Counted from the first letter of the stretch, positions 27,084 through 36,915 are shown. The stretch is 64,000 nt of DNA from Antarctobacter heliothermus (GCF_900188425.1 NZ_FZON01000006.1:1-64000), one strand, 5' to 3'. The notes: generated by a model not told the origin, from the sequence alone. A program made the numbers and translations.

Positions 27084-27971
27084 ATGAGACAGCAAAACAT
27101 GAACAGAGACTGGATCGCCACTGCCCGGACCCTCTCCGAGGCCCTGCCCTACCTGCAACGCTATACCGGCGCGATTGTGGTGGTGAAATTCGGCGGCAAC
27201 GCCATGGGCGACGACGACGCCATGGCCGCCTTTGCCCGCGACATCGTGCTGATGCGTCAGGTCGGCGTGAACCCTGTGGTGGTGCACGGTGGCGGCCCGA
27301 TGATAAACGATCTGCTGAAACGGCTGGGCATCGAAAGCCGCTTTGTGCGGGGCAAGCGTGTCACCGACAAGGCCACCGTCGAGGTGGTCGAAATGGTGCT
27401 GACCGGCCTCGTCAACAAACGCATCGTTCAGGCCATCATGGACGAAGGCGGCCGCGCCGTCGGCCTGTCCGGCAAGGACGATGATCTGATGGTTTGTGAG
27501 CCCGACGATCCCGAGCTGGGCTTTGTCGGTCGCCCGATCGAAATGAACGTACAGGTTCTGCGCGACCTGTTCACCGCCGGGATCATCCCGGTTGTGGCCC
27601 CCGTCGGCACCGGCACCGAAGTCACCGAAACCTACAATGTCAACGGCGACACCGCCGCCGGTGCGATCGCGGGCGCGCTCAAGGCGGACCGCCTGCTACT
27701 GCTTACCGATGTGCAAGGCGTCAAGGGCACGGACGGCAATGTGCTGACCGCCCTCACCCCCGAAGACGTGCGCCGCCTGACCGCAGAGGGCGTGATTGCG
27801 GGGGGCATGATCCCCAAGACGGAAACCGCGCTCAAGGCGATCGACGAAGGCGTGCGCGCCGTGGTCATCATAGACGGACGCGTGCAGAATGCCTGCCTGC
27901 TGGAGCTTTTCACCGAACACGGTTCGGGCTCAATGATCCGCTCGGACAACCGCCCGCCGTTGGCGGAATGA
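27084..27971 (+). CDS. argB: Acetylglutamate kinase
   Basis: 295 residues from ATG 27084; ATG 27099 ([12 protein letters not shown]) is equally plausible. Phosphorylates N-acetylglutamate in arginine synthesis. [13 protein letters not shown] near the start binds [21 protein letters not shown] and the C-terminal [20 protein letters not shown] are diagnostic, and the arginine-feedback N-terminal helix is present ([13 protein letters not shown]). Overlaps the ferredoxin-like gene by 4 bp. Confidence 0.97.
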   Translation: MRQQNMNRDWIATARTLSEALPYLQRYTGAIVVVKFGGNAMGDDDAMAAFARDIVLMRQVGVNPVVVHGGGPMINDLLKRLGIESRFVRGKRVTDKATVEVVEMVLTGLVNKRIVQAIMDEGGRAVGLSGKDDDLMVCEPDDPELGFVGRPIEMNVQVLRDLFTAGIIPVVAPVGTGTEVTETYNVNGDTAAGAIAGALKADRLLLLTDVQGVKGTDGNVLTALTPEDVRRLTAEGVIAGGMIPKTETALKAIDEGVRAVVIIDGRVQNACLLELFTEHGSGSMIRSDNRPPLAE

Positions 27972-28639
27972 CCCCGCAGACCCTGCGTGAGGCCGATCTG
28001 ACGGCGGCCTGCGCGGGCCTGCGGGTGCGCGGCGCGCTTCAACCCGGCGCGGATGATGGCGCGCCCCAAGGCACCGGCACGCTGCTGCTGCTGGGCCCGG
28101 ATGAACCGGGCTTTTGGCCGCTGTTCTCGTTTAGCCCGGAATACCTCGACGGCAGGCCCGACCCGCTGGACCGCTGGTCAAAACGCATCGTGTCCGCCCT
28201 TGCTGGAGATTGGGGCGGCAGCGCCCTTTTCCCCTCGGACGGCCCGCCCTACGCGCCCTTCCTCGGCTGGGCCCTGGCCTCAGGCCGCGCTTGGTCCTCT
28301 CCTGTGGGTATGCTTGTGCACGACGCAGCGGGCCTTTTCATCAGCTACCGGGCCGCCATCACCCTGCCTGGGCGGCTGGCTCTGCCCGCCCCTGCCACCA
28401 AACCCTGCGACTCCTGTCCTCAGCCTTGTCAGACCGCCTGCCCCGTCGGCGCGCTGACCCCCGGTCAGGCCTACGACGTCGCACGCTGCAAGACTCACAT
28501 CGCATCAGAGGCGGGACGAACCTGCCGCACCGCGGGCTGCCTAGTGCGCCGCGCCTGCCCAGTGGCCAAGGATTTCTCCCGCCGCCCCGAACAATCCGCC
28601 TTTCATATGCACGCCTTCCACGGAGACGCTGCCCCATGA
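27968..28639 (+). CDS. Ferredoxin-like protein (4Fe-4S, QueG-like C-terminus)
   Basis: 223 residues. The C-terminal part has [17 protein letters not shown] (Cys at spacing CxxCxxxCxxxCP) and later [14 protein letters not shown], enough for at least one cubane cluster. The N-terminal 130 residues contain [17 protein letters not shown], a conserved alphaproteobacterial feature of unknown function. Exact role unknown. ATGA overlaps on both sides tie it to argB and sixA. Confidence 0.8.
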   Translation: MTPQTLREADLTAACAGLRVRGALQPGADDGAPQGTGTLLLLGPDEPGFWPLFSFSPEYLDGRPDPLDRWSKRIVSALAGDWGGSALFPSDGPPYAPFLGWALASGRAWSSPVGMLVHDAAGLFISYRAAITLPGRLALPAPATKPCDSCPQPCQTACPVGALTPGQAYDVARCKTHIASEAGRTCRTAGCLVRRACPVAKDFSRRPEQSAFHMHAFHGDAAP

Positions 28640-29124
28640 AACAGCTCATCTTGATCCGCCATGCCAAATCGGACTGGGGGTTTGATCGCCCGGACCATGA
28701 CCGCCCGCTGAACGCGCGCGGTCGTCGCGCGGCGTCGGCAATCGGCGCATGGCTGCACGACAACGGACACCTGCCGGATGAGGTGCTGTGTTCCACATCG
28801 GCCCGCACCCGCGAAACGCTGGCCTTGCTTGACACCCAAGTGCCGACCCGGTTCGAGCGTGCGCTGTACCACGCAGCCCCGGACACGCTGTTCGAGGTTC
28901 TGAACTCTGCGCATGGCATCAGCGTCATGCTGCTCGCCCACAACCCCGGCATTGCCACGATGGCCGCGTCACTGCTGACGACCCCGCCAGAGCACCCACG
29001 CTTTGACGCCTATCCCACCGGCGCCACGTTGGTGGTCCACTTCGACATCGACACCTGGAAAGACCTGCGCACCGGAACCGGCACAGCCCACGCCTTTATC
29101 GTCCCGCGTGACCTGACGGACTGA
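28636..29124 (+). CDS. sixA: SixA-type phosphohistidine phosphatase
   Basis: 162 residues, histidine-phosphatase superfamily. N-terminal LILIRHAKSDW carries the catalytic RHG-like RHA motif; STSARTRETL supplies the second Arg; LLAHNPGI the second His. SixA removes phosphate from His on HPt domains or the PTS protein NPr. Last gene of the coupled argB-ferredoxin-sixA unit. Confidence 0.9.
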   Translation: MKQLILIRHAKSDWGFDRPDHDRPLNARGRRAASAIGAWLHDNGHLPDEVLCSTSARTRETLALLDTQVPTRFERALYHAAPDTLFEVLNSAHGISVMLLAHNPGIATMAASLLTTPPEHPRFDAYPTGATLVVHFDIDTWKDLRTGTGTAHAFIVPRDLTD

Positions 29125-29136
29125 CACGCGCCCCGA

Positions 29137-29192
29137 TTTCTTCTGTCCAGAAATATCCCGTGGGGTCGCGCAGCGGCGGGGGCAGCGCCCCC
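29137..29192 (-). repeat. Dispersed 3' element, copy A
   Basis: On the minus strand, 26 nt after the stop of the binding-protein gene: hairpin GGGGGC-GCT-GCCCCC at 29192-29178, then a conserved tail whose core reads CGGGATATTTCTGGACAGAA and ends AAGAAA at 29137. Also lies 13 bp after sixA on the other strand. Probably terminates transcription. Confidence 0.75.
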
Positions 29193-29218
29193 TCCCCGGC
29201 CTGACCCAAGCTCAGACG

Positions 29219-30232
29219 TCAGCGGAACGGCGGGCTGTAAAGCAGACCGCCATTGGTCCATTGCAGGTTCAGGCCGCGCGACAGGCCAATCGGTGTCGTC
29301 TCACCAATGTTGCGGGCAAAGATCTCACCATAGTTGCCACCGGCCCGGATCGCCCGGACGGCCCATTCTGCGTCCAGCCCCAGCAACTCGCCCATTCGGC
29401 CCTCGGTGCCCAGCAGCCGTGCGATTTCCGGGTTGTTGGTGCTCTCGCGCATCTCGTCGATATTGACCGACGTCACGCCCAGTTCTTCTGCCGTGATCAG
29501 CGCGTTGAGTACCCAGCGCACCACATCGGCCCAGTCGTCATCGCCTTGGCGGACCACGGGACCCAGGGGCTCTTTCGAGATCACATCGCCCAGCAACAGA
29601 TGATCGCCTGGCGCCTTGAAGGCCGCCCGGATCGCCGCAAGGGATGAGGCGTCCGCGGTGAACACCTCACATTCGCCTTCAAGATAGAAGGTCTGCGCCT
29701 GGGCCAGGTTTTCGACCTCGATGCGTTCATAGGTGATGTTGTTGCGGGCGAAATACTCATCAAGGTTCATCGCCGTCTTGGTGTCTGGCTGCATGCAGAT
29801 CCGCTTGCCGCTCAACTCTGTCGCGGAAGAGACCCCCATCGTCTTGGGCACCATGAACCGCTGGCCATCGTAATAATTGATCCCCGCGAAATCCAGTTTC
29901 AGCCCGACATCGGTCGCAAAGCTCCATGTCGTGTTGCGCACCAGAACGTCCAGTTCCCCGGACAGCAGCAAGGTAAAGCGCGTGGCATTTGTGGTCTCGA
30001 CAAAACTCACCGCCGTGGGATCACCCAGAACCGCCGCTGCAAGCGCGCGGCACAGATCGACATCAAAGCCGGTCCATTCGTTCCGCGAATCCAGCGAGGC
30101 GAAGCCGATCAGCCCCGCATTGACGCCGCAGCTCAACTTTTCGCGCTGCTGCACATCCTCCAGCGTGCCGGCAGAGGCCGCACCAGCGGCACAGGCCAGC
30201 AAGGTCGCCGCGCAAAGTAGTACCCTCAGCAT
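29219..30232 (-). CDS. Amino-acid ABC transporter substrate-binding protein (AapJ-like)
   Basis: 337 residues from ATG 30232 (GAGGAAA upstream), with signal peptide MLRVLLCAATLLACAAGAASAG. SBP family 3, class of general L-amino acid binding proteins (AapJ/BztA): LSCGVNAGLIGFASLD, WTGFDVDLCRALAAAVLGD, LDVLVRNTTWSF, GGNYGEIFARNIG. Ligands are L-amino acids. No permease or ATPase gene lies beside it, so it is an orphan or works with a transporter elsewhere. Confidence 0.93.
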   Translation of the reverse strand: MLRVLLCAATLLACAAGAASAGTLEDVQQREKLSCGVNAGLIGFASLDSRNEWTGFDVDLCRALAAAVLGDPTAVSFVETTNATRFTLLLSGELDVLVRNTTWSFATDVGLKLDFAGINYYDGQRFMVPKTMGVSSATELSGKRICMQPDTKTAMNLDEYFARNNITYERIEVENLAQAQTFYLEGECEVFTADASSLAAIRAAFKAPGDHLLLGDVISKEPLGPVVRQGDDDWADVVRWVLNALITAEELGVTSVNIDEMRESTNNPEIARLLGTEGRMGELLGLDAEWAVRAIRAGGNYGEIFARNIGETTPIGLSRGLNLQWTNGGLLYSPPFR

Positions 30233-30411
30233 GCCGTTCCATTTCCTCGGATTTCGCGTCCCACCAACCGGCACACCGAACCGGGCACACCACAACAGAG
30301 GGGCTGATGTTCTACTGCCCCTCGCGTCGGGTCAATTTGGGCGGATTCCCGCCCAAAGGTCAAGCAAGGATGCCAATCAGACGTGCGTGGGGGCAAACGG
30401 CGCGACACTGC

Positions 30412-31122
30412 CTAACCCTCCGACATCGAGTGAAAAACCGCCGCGTGTTGAAACTCACCGCTTTTTCTTTGGGCAAGTGCCGCAGCGTCTTCATCGACGC
30501 CCCATTGCTCTTCCTGCCAGGTCTCGTCGATCCGCGACAGCGCCCAGGCCGCTGCGGGATCGCGTTCACCCCGGATCACCGCCAGCGCCAGCACCAATGA
30601 CCCGGACATGGAGACGAGGTCATGAAAGGCCGCCAGCGCAAAGGCGGACTGGCCATGGACCTGCGCCGTCAGGCGGGCCAGCGCGCCGGGGTCTTGTGGG
30701 CGATGCATCACACCGACAACCGGCATTAGCCGTGCGCCATAGGCCGCCTCTGCCCAGTCCAGCAGGGGATCCCATCCCGCCTTCTGCCGGTCCACCAAAC
30801 TCGCCGGACTACCAGCGCGGTAACACAACAAATCGCTGTCGCCGTAGGCGGCCAACATATCGGCCACGGCCGCATGCTGCGGCGCGACCTTGTCCAGCGC
30901 GGAATTCGCCATTCGGGTAAAGGGCATGGTGGCCGGGTTCACACGGTCCTGCTGTGCTTCCCATTCGGCGGCGATCTCGCGCGCTAGCGCCTCTGTCGGC
31001 ACCACCAGCGGCGTCTTGGCGGGCGTCTTGACGCCGCGCCCGTCCAGCGTGACCGCATAGCCGAGATCGGCCTGCGCCACCTCGGCATTTTGCCAGAACC
31101 GCTTGGGGGCCCATTCGCTCAT
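30412..31122 (-). CDS. ATP12-family F1-ATPase assembly chaperone
   Basis: 236 residues. Shows the ATP12 blocks RFWQNAEVAQ, YAVTLDGRGVKTPAKTPLVVPTEALAREIAAEWEAQ (in two parts), DLLCYRAGSPASLVDRQ and WDPLLDWAE. ATP12 binds the alpha subunit during F1 assembly in mitochondria and alphaproteobacteria. Last gene of the crcB-rluC-HAD-ATP12 unit; each junction is a 4-bp overlap. Confidence 0.93.
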   Translation of the reverse strand: MSEWAPKRFWQNAEVAQADLGYAVTLDGRGVKTPAKTPLVVPTEALAREIAAEWEAQQDRVNPATMPFTRMANSALDKVAPQHAAVADMLAAYGDSDLLCYRAGSPASLVDRQKAGWDPLLDWAEAAYGARLMPVVGVMHRPQDPGALARLTAQVHGQSAFALAAFHDLVSMSGSLVLALAVIRGERDPAAAWALSRIDETWQEEQWGVDEDAAALAQRKSGEFQHAAVFHSMSEG

Positions 31123-31793
31123 GACATCTCTCCCAGGATGTTCCCGATGGCACGCTCCAGCGCGGCGGCGTCATCGACGACATGCTGCGCATCTACCAGC
31201 GCCTCACGCGGGTGATAACCCCAAGTCACGCCGATCCGGGCGATCCCGGCGGCGCGCGCCATTTCCATGTCATAGCTGGTGTCACCGATCATCATCGCAT
31301 GTTCCGCCTCAACCCCGGCCTCTTCGATCGCGGTATACAGCATGGCGGGATGCGGTTTCGACGGGTTGCCGTCGGCGCATTGCCGGGTGACGAAAAGCTG
31401 TGTCAGGCCTTGGCTTTCCAACAGCGCCGTCAACCCGCGCCGCGATTTGCCCGTTGCGATCCCCAGCAACACGTCGTCACGCGCCGACAGCCTGTCCAGC
31501 AGCGCCGGAATTCCGGGATACAGCGGTGACGCCTCTGGCCCGCCGGTCATGCGAAGACCGGCGTAGGCGTCCTTGTACCCCTCGACCAGCCGCGTGCGTT
31601 GCACCGCACCCAGATCGGGGGCCAGCACGGAAAATGCCTGTGGCAGGGACAGGCCGACGATGGACAGGATGGCCTCACGCGATGGGCGTTCCATCCCCTC
31701 CGAGGCATAGGCCGCGCTCATCGCACCCAGAATATCGCCCTGGCTGTCGACCAGCGTGCCGTCGACGTCAAAGATCACCAGCCGCAGGGTCAT
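31119..31793 (-). CDS. HAD-family hydrolase (phosphoglycolate phosphatase-like)
   Basis: 224 residues, subfamily IA. Motif I IFDVDGTLVDS with the nucleophile Asp at 9, motif II IATGKSRRGL, motif III Lys in NPSKPHPAML, motif IV MIGDTSYDMEMARAAG. A phosphatase for a small sugar phosphate; substrate not determined. Overlaps the pseudouridine synthase and ATP12 genes by 4 bp. Confidence 0.9.
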   Translation of the reverse strand: MTLRLVIFDVDGTLVDSQGDILGAMSAAYASEGMERPSREAILSIVGLSLPQAFSVLAPDLGAVQRTRLVEGYKDAYAGLRMTGGPEASPLYPGIPALLDRLSARDDVLLGIATGKSRRGLTALLESQGLTQLFVTRQCADGNPSKPHPAMLYTAIEEAGVEAEHAMMIGDTSYDMEMARAAGIARIGVTWGYHPREALVDAQHVVDDAAALERAIGNILGEMS

Positions 31794-32836
31794 TGCAGTT
31801 CCTCGAACGGGTCATCCGCGGCAAAACTCTCTTCCCAGCCCAGCGTGTCCCAGCTGTGCGCCATGTGCGTGGGCAGCGGGGCGGTCACGGTCAGCGGCTT
31901 GCCGGTAAAGGGGTGTTTGAAGCTCATCGAGCGCGCGTGCAGGTGCAGCTTGCGCGAGATGTCCCCGCCCAGTTGCGCGCCCCAGCCATCGCCAAGGTTT
32001 TCCTGACCAGAGCCACCGTATTTGCCATCCCCGATGATCGGGTGCCCAATCTCTGCCATATGCGCGCGCAACTGGTGCGTGCGCCCGGTCAGAGGCTCCA
32101 GCGCGACCCATGAGGCGCGACTGGCGACCCGGTAGAGCGTGGCATACAGCGTATGCGCCCGCTTGGCGCCCTCGGTCGAATTCATGTCGCGCGGGTGGAC
32201 GCAGAGCATCTTTTCGCCCTCGCCGTGGTGGCCGTGGCCCGGCGCCTTGACCAGACCATAGCGGATCTCTCCCAGATAGGGCACCGGCACACCGGCGACG
32301 AGCGCCCAGTAGATCTTGCGCGTCAGCTTGTGCCGGATCGCGTCGGTCAGCGCCTTGGCCGCCTCACGGGTGCGGGCCAGAACCAGAACGCCAGAGGTAT
32401 CCTTGTCCAGCCGGTGCACAAGACGCGGCTTTTCGTCAAAGCCGAACTTCAGCGCCTCTGACAGGCCGTCGACATGGCGGGTCTGCTTGCTGCCGCCCTG
32501 CGTCGCCAGACCGGGCGGCTTGTTGATCACGATCAGGTGGTCGTCGCGGTAGATCACGCAGGACTGGATCAGCTCTGCATCCTGATCGGACACCCGGGGC
32601 TTGACCGGGGCGCTTTCGACCTCGCCCGGTTCGGGCAGCGGCGGGATGCGCACCTGCTGGCCGACCTCGACCCGGGTCGAGGCCTTGGCCCGCGCGCCAT
32701 CCACCCGCACCTCACCCTTGCGGCACATCTTTTCGATGCGGCCCTGGGCGACATGCGGGAAATGACGCTTGAACCAGCGGTCAAGGCGCTGATCGCCGTC
32801 CCCCGGCCCCACAGTGACAGTTTGTACCCGGCTCAT
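31790..32836 (-). CDS. RluA-family 23S rRNA pseudouridine synthase (RluC-like)
   Basis: 348 residues. An N-terminal S4 RNA-binding domain (RLDRWFKRHFPHVAQGRIEKM) is followed by the catalytic domain with Asp in HRLDKDTSGVLVLA (about 142-155) and the conserved GRTHQLRAHMAEIGHPIIGD (in one block of 20). RluC modifies U955/2504/2580 in E. coli. Second gene in the crcB operon, which is a recurrent order in this group. Confidence 0.93.
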   Translation of the reverse strand: MSRVQTVTVGPGDGDQRLDRWFKRHFPHVAQGRIEKMCRKGEVRVDGARAKASTRVEVGQQVRIPPLPEPGEVESAPVKPRVSDQDAELIQSCVIYRDDHLIVINKPPGLATQGGSKQTRHVDGLSEALKFGFDEKPRLVHRLDKDTSGVLVLARTREAAKALTDAIRHKLTRKIYWALVAGVPVPYLGEIRYGLVKAPGHGHHGEGEKMLCVHPRDMNSTEGAKRAHTLYATLYRVASRASWVALEPLTGRTHQLRAHMAEIGHPIIGDGKYGGSGQENLGDGWGAQLGGDISRKLHLHARSMSFKHPFTGKPLTVTAPLPTHMAHSWDTLGWEESFAADDPFEELQ

Positions 32837-33207
32837 GTGGTGACACTCCGCGCTAGCGCCAGCCCGGCAAACAGGGCGGCAATGGACAGGACAACAGAGG
32901 CCGCGACATAGCCCGCAGCCACCCCGACCTGCCCGCGTTCATACAGCGTGACCGCGTCCAGCGAAAACGCCGAAAACGTGGTGAAGCCGCCCAGCAGGCC
33001 GGTCATCAGGAGCGGCGCAAAACGGTTGGCGGAAAGATGCAGCAGCGCCACGACGAGCACCCCCATGAGGAAAGAACCAAGGATATTCACCGTCAACGTG
33101 CCCCAGGGAAACCCCTTGCCCAGCAGGCGCGCAGCCGCGATCCCGGTCAGGTAACGGGCGGATGCGCCGAGGGCGCCGCCAAGGGCGACTTGCAGAATGG
33201 GTGCCAT
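32833..33207 (-). CDS. crcB: Fluoride exporter CrcB/FluC
   Basis: 124 residues from ATG 33207 (33219 is also possible). Four TM segments with VALGGALGASARYLTG, the pore motif GTLTVNILGSFLMG and TGLLGGFTTFSAFSLD, which holds the Phe-box and Na+ site. Dual-topology dimer that expels fluoride. I compared the upstream region with the fluoride riboswitch consensus by eye and saw no match. Confidence 0.95.
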   Translation of the reverse strand: MAPILQVALGGALGASARYLTGIAAARLLGKGFPWGTLTVNILGSFLMGVLVVALLHLSANRFAPLLMTGLLGGFTTFSAFSLDAVTLYERGQVGVAAGYVAASVVLSIAALFAGLALARSVTT

Positions 33208-33336
33208 GCGCGCGGACATGGCGGTGTGGCGTGCGGAAGTCAAGCGGCGTACCGGTTTGCGGGCCTGCGGGACCTGACGTTCCATGCTATACCCGACATG
33301 CGCACACGCCGCAAAAGCCACACGAGGGAACAAGCC

Positions 33337-34143
33337 GTGTTGCATCATGTCACCATGGGAGAGGGCCTGCCCCTGCTGATCCTGCATGGCACCCCGTTGG
33401 ATCATCGCTACATGGTCGAGGCGATCGAGCCTGTCTTTGACGGGCTGGACGGGTGGGAGCGGATCTATCCGGATATGCCGGGCTACGGGCAAAGCCCTGC
33501 ACGCGATGACATCCGCAGTCAGGATGACTTGTTGGCCGCAGTGCTGGCATTCGTCGACGAGCGGCTGCCCGGAGCGCGCTTTGGTGTCGTCGGATTGTCG
33601 CGCGGCAGCTATATCGCCCGCGGCATGGTGCATCTGCGGCCACAGAGGATCGCCGGCGCGGCCCTGCTCTTGCCGGGCGGCAACCCCTCGGCAGACCCTT
33701 CCCGCCTGCCCCGGCATCAGGTGATAGAGCCGGACCCCTCGATGGAAGCCGAACTTGCCCCGGAAGATGTCTGGCGGTTCGAGAATTTCATGGTGGTACA
33801 GCGGCGCGACATCCTTGAAAGAGCCCGCCGCACCGTCGGCCCCGCCCGCGCGCTATGGGATGAGGCGCAGGAGCGCCGGGTCATGGCCAACTTCGATTTC
33901 GGGTTTCACCAGCGCGGCGAAGCGACGGTCTTTGACGGGCCGAGCCTGATTGTCGCGGGGCGTCAGGACAGCCTGTCAGGCTACCGCGATGCCATGGACC
34001 TGACAGAGCAGTTTCCCCGCGCCACGCTGGCCGTACTGGATGCCGCGGGCCATGGCTTGGCTTTTGAGCGGCCCGCGCTGTTGCAGGCCCTGATGCGGGA
34101 CTGGCTGGCGCGATTGAGACATGGATGGCCGGGGCCCGCGTGA
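33337..34143 (+). CDS. Alpha/beta-hydrolase
   Basis: 268 residues from GTG 33337, chosen because GAGGG lies 8 bp upstream and the protein then opens directly into the first strand (LHHVTMGEGLPLLILHGTP). ATG 33298 is an in-frame alternative. Oxyanion loop HGTPLDH, nucleophile elbow GLSRGS, acid near AGRQDSLSGYRD and His in DAAGHGLAFERP. Substrate unknown. Stands alone between divergent crcB and convergent rarA. Confidence 0.87.
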   Translation: MLHHVTMGEGLPLLILHGTPLDHRYMVEAIEPVFDGLDGWERIYPDMPGYGQSPARDDIRSQDDLLAAVLAFVDERLPGARFGVVGLSRGSYIARGMVHLRPQRIAGAALLLPGGNPSADPSRLPRHQVIEPDPSMEAELAPEDVWRFENFMVVQRRDILERARRTVGPARALWDEAQERRVMANFDFGFHQRGEATVFDGPSLIVAGRQDSLSGYRDAMDLTEQFPRATLAVLDAAGHGLAFERPALLQALMRDWLARLRHGWPGPA

Positions 34144-34153
34144 CGAAGGGAAT

Positions 34154-34203
34154 GGGGGCGCTGCCCCCAGACCCCCGGGGGTATTTTCGCAGAAAAGAAG
34201 CCG
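34154..34203 (+). repeat. Dispersed 3' element, copy B
   Basis: On the plus strand, 10 nt after the hydrolase stop: hairpin GGGGGC-GCT-GCCCCC at 34154-34168, then the tail CCCCCGGGGGTATTTTCGCA and AGAAAAGAAG. The tail differs more than in other copies. Ends 5 bp before the rarA stop on the other strand. Confidence 0.65.
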
Positions 34204-34208
34204 GGGCG

Positions 34209-35537
34209 TCAGTCTTCAGCTCTTTGGCTGCGCAGGCGGGCGAAATAGTCGACGCGCTTGCGCAGGTCACGTTCAAAGCCGCGTTCGACCGGGTCGTAGA
34301 AGGTGGCGCGGTCCATGTCGTCAGGAAAATAGTTCTGGCCGGAAAAGCCGTCCTTGGCGTCGTGGTCATAGGCATAGCCCTTGCCGTAGCCCTGATCCTT
34401 CATCAGGCCGGTGGGGGCGTTCAGGATGTGCTTGGGGGGCATCAGGCTGCCGGTTTCTTTGGCGGCGCGGCGCGCTGCCTTGTAGGCGGTATAGGCGGCG
34501 TTGGATTTCGGGGCGAGCGCGATGTAGACCAGCGCCTGTGCGATGGCCAGTTCCCCTTCGGGAGAACCGAGGCGTTCATAGGTTTCCCAACTTTGCAGGC
34601 AGACCGCCTGTGCCTGTGGATCGGCCAGGGCGATGTCCTCAACTGCCATGCGGGTGATGCGGCGGGCAAGGTATCGCGGGTCTTCGCCCGCCTCCAGCAT
34701 CCGCGCGTACCAGTAGAGCGCGGCATCGGGATCGGAGCCGCGCACCGATTTGTGCAGCGCCGAGATCAGGTTGTAATGCCCGTCGCCGGATTTGTCATAG
34801 ACGGCGGCGCGTTTCATCAACCGGGTTTTCAGGCCGTTGACGTCGAGGGGCGCGTCCAGCCGCCACGAGGTGACCTGTTCGACAAGGTTCAGCAGCGCCC
34901 GGCCGTCCCCGTCAGCCATATCCAGCAGCGCCGCACGCGCGCCCGGTTCCAGCGGCAGCGTGCGGTCCAGCGCAGCCTCGGCCCGCGCCACCAGCGCCTC
35001 AAGATCTTCGGACCCCAGCCGTTCCAGCACCAGCACTTGCGCGCGGCTGAGCAAGGCGGCGTTCAGTTCGAACGAGGGGTTTTCGGTGGTCGCCCCCACC
35101 AGCAGGATTGTCCCGTCCTCCATATGGGGCAGAAAGCTGTCCTGTTGCGCCTTGTTGAAGCGGTGGATTTCATCGACGAAGAGCAGCGTGCCTTGTCCGG
35201 TGCGGCGGCGCTGTTTGGCCGCCTCAAAGACCTTGCGCAGTTCCGGCACGCCGGAAAAGATCGCGCTGATCTGGACAAAAAACAGATCGGTGGCATCGGC
35301 CAGCAGCCGCGCGATGGTGGTCTTGCCGACCCCCGGAGGACCCCAGAAGACAATCGACCCTAAAGTGCCCGCGGCCAGCATGACGCCCAGCGGCGCCTCT
35401 GGCCCCAGCACCTGACGCTGGCCAATCACCTCGGCCAGCGTCTTTGGGCGCAGTCGGTCCGCGAGCGGGCGCGGCGCGGTGTCAGCCCGTGCCTGTGCCT
35501 CGGCTTCGGCGCCCGGTGTATCGAAGAGATCGGCCAA
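34209..35537 (-). CDS. rarA: Replication-associated recombination protein RarA
   Basis: 442 residues from TTG 35537 (codon at 35535-35537). This start is chosen because it follows the Deg protease stop by 4 bp, has GAG 4 bp upstream and gives LADLFDTPGAEAEAQARADT-like RarA N-terminus; no ATG fits. AAA+ ATPase: RPLADRLRPKTLAEVIGQ, Walker A GPPGVGKTT, Walker B LLFVDEIHRFNKAQQD, sensor GATTENPSFELNAALLSR, and the C-terminal MgsA tetramerisation domain. Acts at stalled forks. Confidence 0.94.
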   Translation of the reverse strand: MADLFDTPGAEAEAQARADTAPRPLADRLRPKTLAEVIGQRQVLGPEAPLGVMLAAGTLGSIVFWGPPGVGKTTIARLLADATDLFFVQISAIFSGVPELRKVFEAAKQRRRTGQGTLLFVDEIHRFNKAQQDSFLPHMEDGTILLVGATTENPSFELNAALLSRAQVLVLERLGSEDLEALVARAEAALDRTLPLEPGARAALLDMADGDGRALLNLVEQVTSWRLDAPLDVNGLKTRLMKRAAVYDKSGDGHYNLISALHKSVRGSDPDAALYWYARMLEAGEDPRYLARRITRMAVEDIALADPQAQAVCLQSWETYERLGSPEGELAIAQALVYIALAPKSNAAYTAYKAARRAAKETGSLMPPKHILNAPTGLMKDQGYGKGYAYDHDAKDGFSGQNYFPDDMDRATFYDPVERGFERDLRKRVDYFARLRSQRAED

Positions 35538-35541
35538 CCGC

Positions 35542-36915
35542 TCAGGCCCGGAACCGCAGAAGAAGGCGGCGATTGCCGCGCAGCACCTCAATCTGTATCC
35601 GCCCGCCACCGCCGCGCAGCATCTGGTCGACATCGCGCGGCGCGTCGATTCGGCGTCCGTTGATGCCCAGCACCCGGTCACCGGTCAGCAGGCCGACCTG
35701 GCTGCCGTAGGGACCGGGATCCAGCACCACCACGCCGTCAGCGTCATGCGGCAGACCCAGTTCCGCGATCACTGCCGGGTTTGTCCGTGCCAGCCGAAGG
35801 CCGGGCAGCATGCTCAACTCTCCCAGATCGACAGTGTCGCGCGGCGGCGACTCGGGCGGGGCGATCATGTCGACCAGTGCGATCTTTTCCTGACCCTGCC
35901 GGATATAGATGACCTCTGCCGCGCGACCGATGCCGCGTACCGACATGCGGAACAGCATTTCGGCCGGTGTGTTCACCGGCGCGCGATCAACCCGCACCAC
36001 CACGTCACCCACCCGCAGTCCGGCCGCGTCAAAAGGGCTGCCGGGGCGCAGTTCGGCGATCACCACCCCGCCTGGCACCGTGAGGCCCAGGCTGTCGGAC
36101 AGTTCGGCGTTCACCGGCTGACCAACCATACCCGCCCAGGGCCGTTGAAACCGGCGGTGGCCGTCCTGCGCCTGTTCGACGAACTGCGCGACCAACGCGG
36201 AAGGAATGGCAAAGCCGATGCCGTTGGACCCGCCAGAGCGCGTCAGGATTGAGGTGTTCACCCCGATCAGCCGCCCCGCCACGTCGATCAGCGCCCCGCC
36301 CGAGTTGCCCGGATTGATCGGCGCATCGGTCTGGATGAAATAGCCGCGCGCATTGCCGGTGGCCGTGCCCGACCGCGCCAGACCCGACACAATCCCCGAG
36401 GACACGGTCTGACCCACCCCAAAGGGGTTGCCGATGGCCAGCACCAGTTCGCCTACCTCAACCGTGTCACTGTCGCGCAGCGTCAGGTGCGGCATGTCGC
36501 TGGCCCCGGCCAGCCGCATGATGGCAAGGTCGGATTCCTCATCCGCCAGCAGTATCTCGGCGTCGTATTCACGCCGGTCGTTCAGGACGACGTGAATGTC
36601 GGTCGCCTGCCCGACGACGTGATAGTTTGTCACCACGATCCCATCCGCCGACAGGATCACTCCCGACCCCAGCGAGTTCTGCACCCTCGGGCGCGACTGA
36701 AACTCGCGGAAGAGATTGCCAAAGACCGGGTCGTCGGCAAACGGGCTGCGCGCGTCGACGATCCGACGGGCGTAAATGTTGACCACGCCGGGCGCTGCCT
36801 GTTTCACCAGCGGCGCGAAACTGAGTGAAATCTCTGCCGGGCTTTGCGGGACGCGCGGTTCCTCGGCACCCGCAGGCAGGGCCAGCAAAAGGAAACAAAC
36901 AAATGCTCTGAACAT
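35542..36915 (-). CDS. Deg/HtrA-type periplasmic serine protease
   Basis: 457 residues. Signal peptide MFRAFVCFLLLALPAGA. Trypsin-like domain with the triad His in TNYHVVG, Asp in DEESDLAIMRL and Ser in NPGNSGGALID. Two PDZ domains follow (GGVVIAELRPGSPFDAAGL and DGVVVLDPGPYGSQVGL). Periplasmic quality control. Four bp before rarA; divergent from pcs. Confidence 0.94.
   Translation of the reverse strand: MFRAFVCFLLLALPAGAEEPRVPQSPAEISLSFAPLVKQAAPGVVNIYARRIVDARSPFADDPVFGNLFREFQSRPRVQNSLGSGVILSADGIVVTNYHVVGQATDIHVVLNDRREYDAEILLADEESDLAIMRLAGASDMPHLTLRDSDTVEVGELVLAIGNPFGVGQTVSSGIVSGLARSGTATGNARGYFIQTDAPINPGNSGGALIDVAGRLIGVNTSILTRSGGSNGIGFAIPSALVAQFVEQAQDGHRRFQRPWAGMVGQPVNAELSDSLGLTVPGGVVIAELRPGSPFDAAGLRVGDVVVRVDRAPVNTPAEMLFRMSVRGIGRAAEVIYIRQGQEKIALVDMIAPPESPPRDTVDLGELSMLPGLRLARTNPAVIAELGLPHDADGVVVLDPGPYGSQVGLLTGDRVLGINGRRIDAPRDVDQMLRGGGGRIQIEVLRGNRRLLLRFRA

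Noticed and set aside
33208-33297. Fluoride riboswitch before crcB
   Set aside because: I looked for the conserved fluoride-aptamer core on the minus strand and found no convincing match; crcB also heads an operon with a short leader.
35538-35681. 48-residue N-terminal extension of RarA
   Set aside because: Lies antisense-free but inside the Deg protease coding region in another frame; Cys/Ala-rich and not RarA-like. TTG 35537 fits better.
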